A DNA stretch of 64,000 nucleotides from Aradus depressus (taxonomy: Eukaryota > Arthropoda > Insecta > Hemiptera > Aradidae): positions 103,502,115 to 103,566,114 of the forward strand of contig OY759214.1 of the NCBI GenBank assembly GCA_963662175.1, written 5' to 3'. Within the stretch, counting starts at the first letter, position 1. Each line of letters starts with the position of its first letter. The position numbers and the translations under genes are program-made. The notes beneath the pieces were generated by a model. The model was given only the letters and a program-made list of their open reading frames with translations, was not told where the DNA came from and did not search any database. Below, one piece after another: positions 12,025 through 22,139 of the stretch.

Positions 12025-12466
12025 TATATATAGTTAGTGAAATTAGACAACATATTAAATAAACCAGTTTTATTTTATTTTTCAAGTCCATTCAAGAACA
12101 AGTATGTGCGCCAAAATAGTGCTTAAGAATGATAAATAATTACAAATACAAATAAAAAAGTAATCAATTGATGAATAAACACTGCTTTTGGTTCACTATT
12201 TCTATCAAACCCTTAAAGAAAAGTATTAATATAATGAATAAATTAAAGCAAAAATAATATTAATTACTCTTAACCTTAGAATGTTTTTTTTAACATTAAT
12301 AAAAAAGGGGTGGGGGATAGAGAGAGAACTGAACTTGACGAAATATATATAGAGACATTTTCGATCCTGATCACGAACACATCTTTCCATAAAAAAAAGT
12401 ATTCCCCCCTCACCCCTATAATTATTGAATTATATTTATAATTAAACTTTTTTATATTTTTTCCAG

Positions 12467-12575
12467 ATACAAGACTATCTTTTCAGCGCTTCTTATCATT
12501 TGAAAAAACGACCATTCGACATTGAAGAATTAAAAGAACTAGAGACTACCTATGATACATTTACTCATAACCCAG
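12467..12575 (+). CDS. OBP-like gene, exon 1 of module 1 (internal)
   Basis: 109 nt after a strong acceptor (a T-rich tract ending ttttttccag) and before gtaatc. Only one frame is open: 36 codons, beginning IQDYLFSASYHLKKRP and ending THNP, with one base left over (phase 1). The other two frames contain stops. It corresponds in position and phase to the exon at 37014. Helical, charged, no cysteine. The codon split with the next exon gives valine. Satellite begins only 8 bases after the exon. Confidence 0.65.
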
Positions 12576-12583
12576 GTAATCCA

Positions 12584-13060
12584 GTATGAAGTGTTTGAAT
12601 GAGAGCGAGTGGTCCCAAGTCACTTATAGGGCCTGTTCCAATAACGACACAGAGATGAGGGGAGCTGTTACATATGAAGGCACACAGTATGAAGTGTTTG
12701 ATTGAGAGCGGGAGGTCTGGAGGCACTATCTGGCGAATAGAGAGTCAGTTATAGGGCCTGTTCCAATAACGACACAGAGATGGGGGAGCTGTTACAAGTT
12801 ACGGCACACAGTATGAAGTGTTTGATTGAGAGCGGGAGGTCTGGAGGCACTAGCTGGCGGAGGGACAGTCAGTTATAGGGCCTGTTCCAATAACGACACA
12901 GAGATGGGGGAGCTGTTACAAGTGATGGCACACAGTATGAAGTGTTTGATTGAGAGCGGGAGGTCTGGAGGCACTAGCTGGCGGAGGGACAGTCAGTTAT
13001 AGGGCCTGTTCCAATAACGACACAGAGATGGGGGAGCTGTTACAAGTGATGGCACACAGC
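12584..13060 (+). repeat. 124-bp tandem repeat, left block
   Basis: About four copies of a unit with the words gaagtgtttgattgagagcg, tatagggcctgttccaa and gggggagctgttacaag. The unit closely matches the end of the R1-like ORF1 at about 14300-14415, so it derives from coding sequence of that element. Confidence 0.9.
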
Positions 13061-14415
13061 TAGTCTGGGCAGTGACTGAGTACAGACCTCTCTCTAAGCG
13101 CTCCGTAGTCGGTTGGTGTAGTGCCGGGAAAAAGTTCGAAAAGTGAAATTCTGTCGCTGTAGAATCCGGTCAGGTGTTCACGGGGACAATCCCTGAAAAT
13201 TTCATCACTTTCGGACCAGCGGATCGGAATCCACAGGAAGGTAAATTTTCGAATTTTTAAGTTGAGCTTGGCTTGGGTCTGTCAAGTGAAAGTTGACGGA
13301 GTGGAGGGAGTGTAGATAGGCCCCCCCACTCCCCCCCCCCCCCCCCCACCACCCCAGTCAGAGCCAGCCAGGGTTCAGATGTCAGTGGACCCCACGTCGG
13401 CTGCCGGGCCATTTGGAAGGTCAGTGGAACACAGAGGAAATGTACCAGAGGAGTGCCAGAAGGACCCGATGGACGAGGCCCACGCCGTCCAGGCGGAGAT
13501 CTCGACCATCCTCCGGCGCAGTAAGGCCAGCATTAAGGACTGCGAGCGGGTGAACAGTAGGATCACCCGCCTCCTGGTCCTGATGTATGCGGCGCAGGAG
13601 GTGGCTGAGGCCAAAGTCCAGATGGCGAGGGAGATCACGGGGGGTCTGGCCGAATCGGTGGCGACTACAATCGCCGCTGGCTTGGCCGGCCTCCCCCAGC
13701 GGTTCCCTCCCATGGGACCAGTGGACCCCCACCCCCAGAACAGGACTCTGCCGGAAGAGGAGCCGGAGAGACAGGCGAAGAAGAAGAAGAGAGGAGCGGC
13801 GGAAAGGTCGCCTACAAGTGTTGCCCCCCTCCAAACCCCGCACCTGGTGCCACACCCCCACCCCGCCCCTCCCCACCCACGGCCCCCCCCTCCGCATCCA
13901 ACCAAAGGATGGAAATGATTGAGATCCCCCTCCCTTCCTCTCCCCCCCCACCCCTGGTCACGGACGCCGAGTACCCAGCTGTAGCGTGGACCACGGTGAC
14001 TAGCAGGAAACAGAAGAAGAAGAAAAAGAAGACGACTCCAGCAGCCCCACCCGCCGCCCCGAAGCCCCCACCCAGGACAGCGCCCCCCCAGAAGACGAAG
14101 GCGGATATCATCAGTCGGCTGAGGAAGGAGCTGACGGCCGAAGGGGTGGCCCGCCCAGCCACCAGCTATAGGGCTGTCGTTACCTTCCGGCAGGAGAACG
14201 ACGGCAGGAGGTTGGAGGCAGCTCTGGAGCAGGTGGACCCGAGTGAGCTCAGGATCAAGGTGTCTTCGGCTAAACCCGCCAGGAGAGGAGGGCTCCTCCT
14301 ACAGGAGCGGGAGGTCTGGAGGCACTATCTGGCGAATAGAGAGTCAGTTATAGGGCCTATTCCAATAACAACACAGAGATGGGGGAGCTGTTACATGTGT
14401 AGGCACACCGTATGA
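13061..14415 (+). pseudogene. R1-like retrotransposon 5' UTR and ORF1 (gag-like)
   Basis: A GC-rich leader (13061-13378) with a pure C/A tract precedes an ATG at 13379. The first frame (13379-13918, 179 codons) has an alpha-helical N-terminal half, then lysine- and proline-rich stretches. An overlapping frame (13909-14415, 168 codons) continues with a basic stretch (KQKKKKKK), then KADIISRLRKEL and a CxxC near the end. This is the layout of R1-clade ORF1 proteins, with one frameshift. Normal zinc knuckles and all of ORF2 are missing: the sequence runs straight into the 124-bp array. The high GC content contrasts with the surroundings. Confidence 0.6.
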
Positions 14416-15665
14416 AGTGTTTGATGGAGGCCCGGAGGCATTATCTGGTGGAGAGAGAGTTAGTTATAGGGCCTGTTCCAATATCATCACAGAGATGGGG
14501 GAGCTGTTACAAGTGATGGCACACAGTATGAAGTGTTTGATTGAGAGCGGGAGGTCTGGAGGCACTAGCTGGCGAAGGGACAGTCAGTTATAGGGCCTGT
14601 TCCTATAACGACATAGAGATGGGGGAGCTGTTACATGTGTAGGCACACCGTATGAAGTGTTTGATGGAGGCCCGGAGGCATTATCTGGTGAAGAGAGAGT
14701 TAGTTATAGGGCCTGTTGCAATAACGATACAGAGATGGGGGAGCTGTTACATGTGTAGGCACACCGTATGAAGTGTTTGATGGAGGCCCGGAGGCATTAT
14801 CTGGTGGAGAGAGAGTTAGTTATAGGGCCTGTTCCAATAACGACACAGAGATGGGGGAGCTGTTACATGTGTAGGCACACCGTATGAAGTGTTTGATGGA
14901 GGCCTGTTCCAATATCATCACAGAGATGGGGGAGCTGTTACAAGTTATGGCACACAGTATGAAGTGTTTGATTGAGAGCGGGAGGTCTGGAGGCACTAGC
15001 TGGCGGAGGGACAGTCAGTTATAGGGCCTGTTCCTATAACGACACAGAGATGGGGGAGCTGTTACATGTGTAGGCACACCGTATGCAGTGTTTGATGGAG
15101 GCCCGGAGGCATTATCTGTTGGAGAGAGTTAGTTATAGGGCCTGTTCCAATATCGTCACAGAGATGGGGGAGCTGTTACAAGTTATGGCACACAGTATGA
15201 AGTGTTTGATTGAGAGCGGGTGGTCTGGAGGCACTAGCTGGCGGAGGGACAGTCAGTTATAGGGCCTGTTCCTATAACGACACAGAGATGGGGAAGCTGT
15301 TACATGTGTAGGCACACCGTATGAAGTGTTTAATGGAGGCCCGGAGGCATTATCTGGTGGAGAGAGAGTTAGTTATAGGGCCTGTTCCAATCCCATCACA
15401 GAGATGGGGAAGCTGTTACCTGTGTAGGCACACCGTATGAAGTGTTTGATGGAGGCCCGGAGGCATTATCTGGTGGAGAGTTAGTTATAGGGCCTGCTCC
15501 TATAACATCACAGAGATGGGGGAGCTGTTACATGTGTAGGCACACCGTATGAAGTGTTTGATGGAGGTCCGGAGGCACTATCTGGTGGAGAGAGAGTTAG
15601 TTATAGGGCCTGTTCCTATAACATCACAGAGATGGGGGAGCTGTTACAAGTGAAGGCACACAGTT
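14290..15665 (+). repeat. 124-bp tandem repeat, right block
   Basis: About eleven units alternating between two variants, one with gattgagagcgggaggtctgg and one with gatggaggcccggaggcat. The first unit is in-frame with the end of ORF1 (EREVWRHYLANRESVIGPIP), showing where the array was born. It stops at about 15665. Confidence 0.9.
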
Positions 15666-16462
15666 ACACAGTTCAAAAGTTGCTTTTTTGTTCATTTTTT
15701 CTATTCCATAACAGTCTAGCTTTTTATACATATATCTTCTACTTACTTCTTTGTTCATCCGTCATTTCTTCATTCACAATGCGCATAATCTGATAACGTT
15801 TCCTCAAACTTTTTAATATTCCCAAACTATATTTTTTTTTCCAAGATAGCTAGCGGCTAATATCACTAGATTCGTAAAAAATAATTACCGTTAACTTGCT
15901 GAGGATTGATTACAGATATTATGTAATTATGAAAAACTTGTTAGTGATTGTCTTTGTATTAAATACGTCACTTCTCACATTTAGTCACTGTCGTTAATAA
16001 TATATTGTATTTACCTGTTACTGGACCAAGAGGGCCACATATTGTAGATAATCACAGACATTAGTACACAACTACGTAGGGCCCTTTACATCTCTATTTG
16101 TATGTAGCTTACCTGGACAGTATCCAATTCAAATTGGTACTCGAATACTCAACTATAGTCATGTGTACATTTCTTCTTCATTAAATGATAGTTCTCAAGG
16201 TTCAGTACAAAAAATGAAATTGAGTATTATTATGTAATGGGTATCCGAAAAGTGAGAATTCGATTACTTTTAAAATCTTTGCTTGTTTCTATATCTTCGT
16301 CAAAATAACGAGTAATAGCTTTGTCTAAACAATGTGACATTTTCTAGAAAACTGGATAAGTTGGGGTTGTTTTGTGGAGGGATTGGTAATAATAGCGACG
16401 TTAAGCGATGATGCCGAGCCTGTACGATGTCAGGTACTCGTTAAAACCTAGGGTAGGCCCTA
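15666..16462 (+). other. AT-rich intron sequence, no gene
   Basis: Roughly 800 bases between the satellite and the inverted-repeat transposon. I see no coding frame, RNA gene or repeat. A possible acceptor (gattacag near 15916) leads only to short frames with stops. Confidence 0.6.
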
Positions 16463-16464
16463 TA

Positions 16465-16769
16465 GTCCAGTCCGTAGGTACATTGTACCTTACAAAAACT
16501 GCGGGACACGATTTTTTTTATTTTTATTTTTGTATGTTGGTACCAAGATGGAAAAAACCGAATTTGCTAACAAAACCGACCTCGGGACAACTTTTGGCAT
16601 CCGAAAAACCACGAAATTTTTTAGTCTTTTTCGAAATATCTCAGAAACGCTCGACTTTAGCGACTCTTTTACCATTTAATATTTTAAAGAGGATTAAATT
16701 ATTTACAATATGCATTCCCACAACTTGTTTGTAGAATGAATAGTGAGCGCGCTACAGCTTGCCAAACAT
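16465..16769 (+). repeat. left terminal inverted repeat
   Basis: Reverse complement of 20061-20374 with a few substitutions and a small indel near the outer end. It contains a short open stretch on both strands, which is incidental. Confidence 0.85.
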
Positions 16770-16778
16770 CCGGCCAAA

Positions 16779-17268
16779 GGCCGCGTATTTGTAACTGGAA
16801 GGACAGTTAGAAGATGGGTGTATTACCGTGTCTGTTGTAGTCGGTTTTCTGTGAATGCTAAATTCGAATTTCTTGTTATTAATTTTGATCTCCAAGTCCA
16901 GAAAATTTATGGTTTGACCTCCTATTTCCAACGTGAATTTTATTTTGTTGTGGACTTTGTTGAAAAAATAAGTTAATTTGTCTTTCTGTTCCGTTAAAAA
17001 GTATCAAAATATCGTCCACGTACCGCTTCCAAAACATGATATTACTGATAAATGGAGACTTCTCTAGAATTTCCCTCTCAATTCTATCCATGAATATATC
17101 AGCTAACAGGGCAGACAGGCTGGACCCCATCGCTAGCCCCTCTTTCTGTTTATATAATTCACTATTGAAGAGGAAATAATTCTGTTCTACGCACGGTTCT
17201 AAAAGGTTGCAAAGTTCTATTTTTTCAAAAATGGACCTATTTGAATTGTTTATTAAAATTAATAACAT
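16779..17268 (-). pseudogene. PLE C inverted 5' part: RT core
   Basis: On the minus strand this encodes the PLE RT centre: KEGLAMGSSLSALLADIF, then WKRYVDDILILF (catalytic YVDD). After a frameshift near 16950 come the FLDLEIKI block and FSIHRKPTTTDTVI. It is in opposite orientation to the rest of the same element, which starts at 17265. The two share 91 bases as an inverted overlap (16779-16869 and 17267-17357). Both halves together make a nearly complete ORF, so this is one insertion whose 5' part was flipped. Confidence 0.85.
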
Positions 17269-18020
17269 TCGAATTTAGCATTCACAGAAAACCGACTACA
17301 ACAGACACGGTAATACACCCATCTTCTAACTGTCCTTCCAGTTACAAATACGCGGCCTTTTATTCCATGTTCCACAGAGCCTACTCCATTCCAATGACCC
17401 AACAATCAAAAGATAAAGAACTTAAGATTATTAAGGAAATAGCCAAAAACAATAGCTACCCACAAAAAACAATAAATAAAATTGAAATTAAGGTCAAAAA
17501 TCATAATTTTAGGAACAAACTGACAAAATTAGAAACAAAAAATAAAGTTTATAATAAATGGGTCAGCTTAACTTACCACGGAAAAATTTCTGAAAAAATA
17601 GGTAAAGAGTTGAAAAAAGAAGGTTTCAATATCGGGTTTAAAACTATCAATCCCATAAGCCAGTGCCTAGAGAGAGGTAGGGACAGAACAGATATTGAAA
17701 ATAGAAGCGGAGTTTATAGTCTAGAGTGTGCGATGTGCAGTCAATTATACATTGGACAGACAGGACGTCGTTTTAAGGAAAGAATTAAAGAACACACGGC
17801 CGAAATAAAGAACCGAGGAAACCGTTCTACATTCGCGACCCACATAATTGACAATAGCCACACTTTCGACCCATCTACAGGCATCAAATATCTCCACTAT
17901 TACTCAAAAAGCAGGCTACTTAATAGCTTAGAACAATTAGAAATAAATAAAGCTACCAAAAGGAACATTTGTATGAATGACCAAATTTATTTCAACTATT
18001 CCCCTTTGTTAACACCCTGA
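17265..18020 (+). pseudogene. PLE C: RT C-terminal region and GIY-YIG endonuclease
   Basis: The open frame starts at FEFSIHRKPTTTDTVI and runs through FYSMFHRAYSIPM and WVSLTYHGKISEKIG to the nuclease (GVYSLECAMCSQLYIGQTG, RFKERIKEH). It stops at 18020. The RT catalytic core lies in the inverted piece upstream, so the protein cannot be made intact. PLE C is close to PLE B in sequence but has a different hammerhead. Confidence 0.88.
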
Positions 18021-18343
18021 ACCAGTTCTGTTTCCAGATATATGTTTGTATTATCTGTTATTAATATTTGGTTCCACATATATGTTTCAATTTATCTAAA
18101 TCTTAATATTATTATTAATTTTATTTATATTTTTTATCATTTACTTGTATTTGTACTTATTTATTTGTTATTTTTCCACGTATTAGTCTAGTGATATTGT
18201 TTCATGTAAATTTAGAACTAGGTTTTGTTAAGGAATATTTCATGAGTTAGCTAACGGTACAGCCGGGGGACTCCCAAGTTTTAATAGCACCCTTTGACCT
18301 GAGATGTATTTGAAGGGTCGCTCTCTGCAAACTGACTTAGTTC

Positions 18344-18387
18344 ATAACTCGACCTGACGATGGTATAAAGCCGAAACCGGTAGTTAT
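18344..18387 (+). ncRNA. hammerhead ribozyme core, PLE C 3' end
   Basis: CTGACGA at 18354-18360, short stem II (GGT/GCC), GAAA at 18373-18376, self-complementary ACCGGT as stem III, then A at the cleavage site. GTTAT follows and pairs with ATAAC at 18344-18348 or, nearer the core, GTT pairs with GAC. Same type as the pair at 63072-63170. Confidence 0.75.
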
Positions 18388-19299
18388 ATATGTATATTGT
18401 TGCGATCGTTTTTACTCGGTTACATTTACATTTTAAATTTATATATAATTATACTCTAAGATGACCTGGTTATATTAATAAAAAAACTATACAAAAAAAT
18501 AAGTTGTTACATTTATATTTGAGATTCAAAAAACATATTTTTGAATATAAAATTTTTTTTTATAAAAGAAAGGGTTAGTTACACATTTTTACACACATGA
18601 AATTTTTATGACAGATAAAAACCTTGACTCTTTATTTTCTTTTCTTTTGTTGATGAGAGTGAATTTTCAAACAGAGTGATAGTTGAGCGATGGGCTGCAA
18701 GGATGTCTTCTAACTTCATCTTCTGACCTCGGGGCTTTATATTATACTAGACCATTTTAATTTCTTCAGGTTGGCTTTAACATCTTCTCTGATCCTACGT
18801 TCAATGTTCCAGAAACACTCCCTCCATGTCCTCTGCCTTCATACAGCCGGTTTCTTTTTTGTCACTGACTCACATACTTTTCTTTTCACGGCACTAACCA
18901 CTCCACTACACCTCCTCTGAACAGGCCTGATAAACGACTCCTCTCCCGAGGGGATAGACCACTTCTCCAATTTTTGATTGCGCTATGCCCATTGGCCACA
19001 ATTTTTACAGCCTTTAAACTACTAAACATCTGTTTTTTTTTTTTATATTCATAACAATTACATATTTCCGTATACAATTCTAGTTGCTTACATTTATTGT
19101 TAACACATTATTAGCTTATCATTTAATTTTATTACATAATTGAAATGAATGAATTGATCTATTTTGATACTATATCGACCCTGGTACAAATCGATTTGAT
19201 AACCCCCAGTAACCTTCCTTAGGTCTAATACAATGATTGCAACTAAGTACCTTATTTTCCATTTATTAAATATTCATGTAATGAACAATATGGGTCATT

Positions 19300-19410
19300 A
19301 CAATATATATGTTTAGTGGAAATGACAATATTTCAAAAAATAAGTTTGTTTTATTTATTTATTACAAGTTTCCACAATATGTCCGCGTTCCTCAACTTAG
19401 AAGTTGTTAA
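19300..19410 (+). repeat. detached PLE 3' tail
   Basis: The stretch around aataagtttgttttatttat, then ccacaatatgtccgcgttcc, is nearly identical to 63190-63270, the end of the palindromic hammerhead insert. It interrupts the minus-strand protein remnant that begins at 19420. Its own hammerhead is missing. Confidence 0.65.
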
Positions 19411-19419
19411 AAACTGTTG

Positions 19420-19910
19420 TTACAAGGTTACAACTTTGTCTTTCCTTTTAAACGCCATTTTCTTGAAATTACCATGATCGACCATTTGTGAAACCCTTTC
19501 CATGCCAACCTCTTGAGCCAAATGACAGATGACGTCTACTCCTCCAACAATACCACTGCTTAATGACCTTATGGCTGAAAAGGCGGGGTGTTGTAAAAGC
19601 CACTCCCGCAATTTATTGGAGTCACCAGCGTCTCGGTCTACACGAGAAGTTCGCATATCCACTTGTTGCTCTGATGTTTCATAATGTATACCACAGAAAT
19701 CTTCAAGTTCATCACAGACATTCTACATGAATACCATGGCCAGAGTCCATTTTGCCAAAACACTGTCTGAAATCCCTCTCCCACGTGACGTGTGACACCT
19801 CCACGGGCATTCATATTCTTCATTAGTGTTTGTTTGCTCAATGGTTTGAGATCAATACACTTGGAGCGTCTTATGGCGAGCGTCTTATTGCTTCTTTGTC
19901 GGTAAATCAT
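19420..19910 (-). pseudogene. remnant of an uncharacterised transposon protein
   Basis: Two minus-strand frames (19638-19910 and 19420-19662) read as one protein with a frameshift: IYRQRSNKTLAIRRSKC near the start, then VDRDAGDSNKLREWLLQHPA, ...SLSSGIVGG... and FKRKDKVVTL at the end. The style resembles a recurrent uncharacterised protein of invertebrate genomes that occurs in many copies, but I cannot name the family. It sits inside the long-TIR element and is probably that element's own gene, cut by the PLE tail at 19410. Confidence 0.4.
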
Positions 19911-20060
19911 GAGGATAGAATGTATAGTGAAGTTTAATAATTATCACTAGAACTGCAATAGTCAGGAGAGAATAGTGAGTGTGATGGTCAGGGGGGCGGA
20001 GGCAAGAGGGAAGGAGGCGGAGGAGGGGGTTGGGGGAACATGAATAGATTGAAATTGTCA

Positions 20061-20374
20061 ATGTTTGGGAAGCTGTAGCGCGCTCACTATTCATTCTACA
20101 AACAAGTTGTGGGAATGCATATTGTAGATAATTTAATCCTCTTTAAAATATTAAATGGTAAAAGAGTCGCTAAAGTCGAGCGTTTCTGAGATATTTCGAA
20201 AAAGACTAAAAAATTTCGTGGTTTTTCGGATGCCAAAAGTTGTCCCGAGGTCGGTTTTGTTAGCAAATTCTGTTTTTTCCATTTTGGTACCAACATACAA
20301 AAATCAAAAAAAAAAAAATCTTGTACCGCACCTTTTGTAAGGTACGCCCCTTTTTTCATACCTGCGGACTGGAC
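20061..20374 (-). repeat. right terminal inverted repeat
   Basis: Inverted partner of 16465-16769. The outer end CTGGAC is followed by TA. It contains a 13-base A run where the left copy has mixed T-rich sequence. Confidence 0.85.
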
Positions 20375-20424
20375 TACTAGGTGAATACAGATTTAGGGTG
20401 GCACAATTTAGGACTCGCTAAAAC

Positions 20425-20700
20425 TAACTAAAATCGTCGGTGAATCACCGGCTACTTTTCTCAGCATGAATTATTAAACAATTAAATTCTCTCTCTCTCC
20501 CTCCAAAACCATTTTGGCAAAAAATTAATATTCGACTCAAATAGGGACTTCTGAATTTTTATACAAAGCTTCCTGTCGATACATTCATTACATCGGCAGT
20601 TATTAGGGTATTTGAGTCGAGCCTCCGTTCTCTTATCTCCCACTTCCTTCGACCTATTTCGCGGAAAATTAATAAGTGTCATCCTTGTGGGTTATTATAA
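20425..20700. repeat. dispersed repeat fragment, copy 1
   Basis: Shares an ordered set of words with 36325-36740: cgtcggtRaatcaccggc, ccctccaaaacca, tcgataYattcatYacatcggcagtta, then a gagtYgagcc word and a final gcgctga/gaaaattYataag block. A looser match lies at 55930-56130. No coding frame is visible. Origin unknown. Confidence 0.6.
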
Positions 20701-20909
20701 GCTCTGGTAGTAGAAGAAGAAGAAGAACAGTACAAACTAACACTATTTCTTAAAAATTATTAAGACGAAGATATCCGAAAAGTAAAACTAAATAAGCAAC
20801 ATTAATTCTTCGAAAACTGACTGACATAATCTAATATTCTTGACATTATCTTGATCCATTTATTTTTTTGTCTTGTTCAATTTTTTCTTAAACATTTAAT
20901 ATGTTTCAG

Positions 20910-20938
20910 TTGGTCATTACGCAGTTTTCCATGACCAA
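20910..20938 (+). CDS. OBP-like gene, exon 2 of module 1 (micro-exon)
   Basis: 29 nt between taatatgtttcag and gtaagtac, an excellent donor. Two bases complete the codon left by the exon at 12467; the remainder reads GHYAVFHDQ and ends in phase 0. Counterpart of the 38-nt exon at 59730. Too short for ORF finding. It was accepted because splice signals and phase both fit. Confidence 0.55.
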
Positions 20939-21479
20939 GTAAGTACAATATGCTACATTATTAATAAGTATATTGTTATTTTTGATATACATACTTAAGT
21001 ACACAAATAGTTCCCAGATCCTATCTGTCACTCGTTCAGAAGTTATTAAATAACTTCTGAATTCTAATGAATAATTATAATAATGATGATTGTTAGGTAT
21101 AGGAACTTATCCGGTTTCCTAAGAACCGAATAATATGAAGAACTATGTTTGTGTGAGGCGGCACCTATGACCTCAATAGTTCCATAGGAGTGTATTTTAT
21201 GGGGTGAATTTGTATGTTAACAAGGAAGGAATGGTAGCATAGATAGAATACGTACCTTAGCTATTGTCTTGTAAGAAAACCGGTGCGGCACAGAATTTCA
21301 ATTCCATACCGTACAACGGGTCATAAGCAGGGACATCTACTTCGTCGGTCTAGCTTCAACGGATCCAGGCTTAATAGAGTCTCGTACACTTCATACAGTC
21401 ATGTAGGAGAGTTCCAATGTCGACATTGAGTCAGACTAAATCCAGACTCAAGACTATGTTAGTTCCTAACGCTAGAACA
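20939..21479 (+). other. intron, no feature recognised
   Basis: AT-rich sequence following the micro-exon. No gene or repeat seen. Confidence 0.5.
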
Positions 21480-21800
21480 GTCTGGTTCACATGTCTTGAC
21501 TCGGGAAGTTCTTCTTACTCTCTTCTTGACTCGGGAGGTTCTCCTTACACTTCTATTGACTCGGGGAGGTTCTTCTTACACTCTTCTTGACTCGGGGGAG
21601 TTCTTCTTACCCTCTTCTTGTCTCGAGAGGTTCTCCTTACACTCTTCTTAACTCGGGAGGTTCTCCTTACACTCTTTTTGACTCGGGAGGTTCTCGTTAC
21701 ACTCTTCTTGACTCGGGAGGTTCTTCTTACACTCTTCTTGACTCGGGAGGTTCTCCTTACACTCTTCTTGACTCGGGAGGCTCTCCTTACACACTGAAGC
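21480..21800 (+). repeat. 30-bp minisatellite
   Basis: About ten copies of a 30-base unit (actcgggaggttctccttac plus actcttcttg). Because 30 is divisible by three, both strands show false repetitive ORFs. Bases 21801-22139 after it show nothing recognisable. Confidence 0.92.
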
Positions 21801-22139
21801 CTAGTCGGTAAGGAGGGAGGAGTCCTTATCTCTGTAGGACGGCTACTTCGTATATTCACATACAAATTAAACAAATATTCTATCTTCTACCATTGAGAAG
21901 GGGGTAATCTATATGAAGTGAATTCAGTATGAAACATACCCCCCATCGTGAAATGCTCCATTTCACAAAATATCAATGAAAAAACCAATGGGGGTACCAA
22001 TAAAAGTGTCAAAAAAGAGAGAAAAATTATCAAAAGAGAGGGTGGGAAGGCTTTTCCTTAAAATGAATTAACTAGTTAAACAATTAGCTTCAAAATATCT
22101 CTGAAATATTTACAATAAACTTATGTATAAAAATCCTAT

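Larger units (their letters stand above)
10887..12085 (+). mobile_element. Penelope-like element B, 5'-truncated
   Basis: Consists of the C-terminal part of a PLE ORF, an AT-rich 3' region and a hammerhead core at 11986-12024. The 3' end (about 11970-12085) matches both inverted ends of the insert at 55349-56311, so they are one family. Bases 12086-12466 after it are AT-rich intron sequence without other features, apart from the branch/acceptor region before 12467. Confidence 0.8.
16465..20374. mobile_element. DNA transposon with ~305-bp terminal inverted repeats, interrupted by PLEs
   Basis: Left arm 16465-16769 and right arm 20061-20374 are long, highly similar inverted repeats. The ends read GTCCAG...CTGGAC and lie between TA dinucleotides, consistent with a TA target duplication. 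The arms share a gtgagcgcgctacagctt inner border. Between them are PLE C (from 16770), AT-rich sequence, a PLE tail at about 19300 and minus-strand protein remnants at 19420-19910. The superfamily is not identified: the TA duplication suggests Tc1/mariner-like or a related group, but no DDE domain was recognised. Bases 18440-19299 inside hold no other gene. Confidence 0.7.

Noticed and set aside
13375..14162. Glycine/tryptophan-rich minus-strand ORFs opposite the R1-like ORF1
   Set aside because: Shadows of a GC-rich, proline-coding stretch; the plus strand has the coherent gag-like layout.
21545..21874. Basic repetitive ORF (TSRVKKSVRR repeats)
   Set aside because: Product of the 30-bp minisatellite, open in several frames on both strands.
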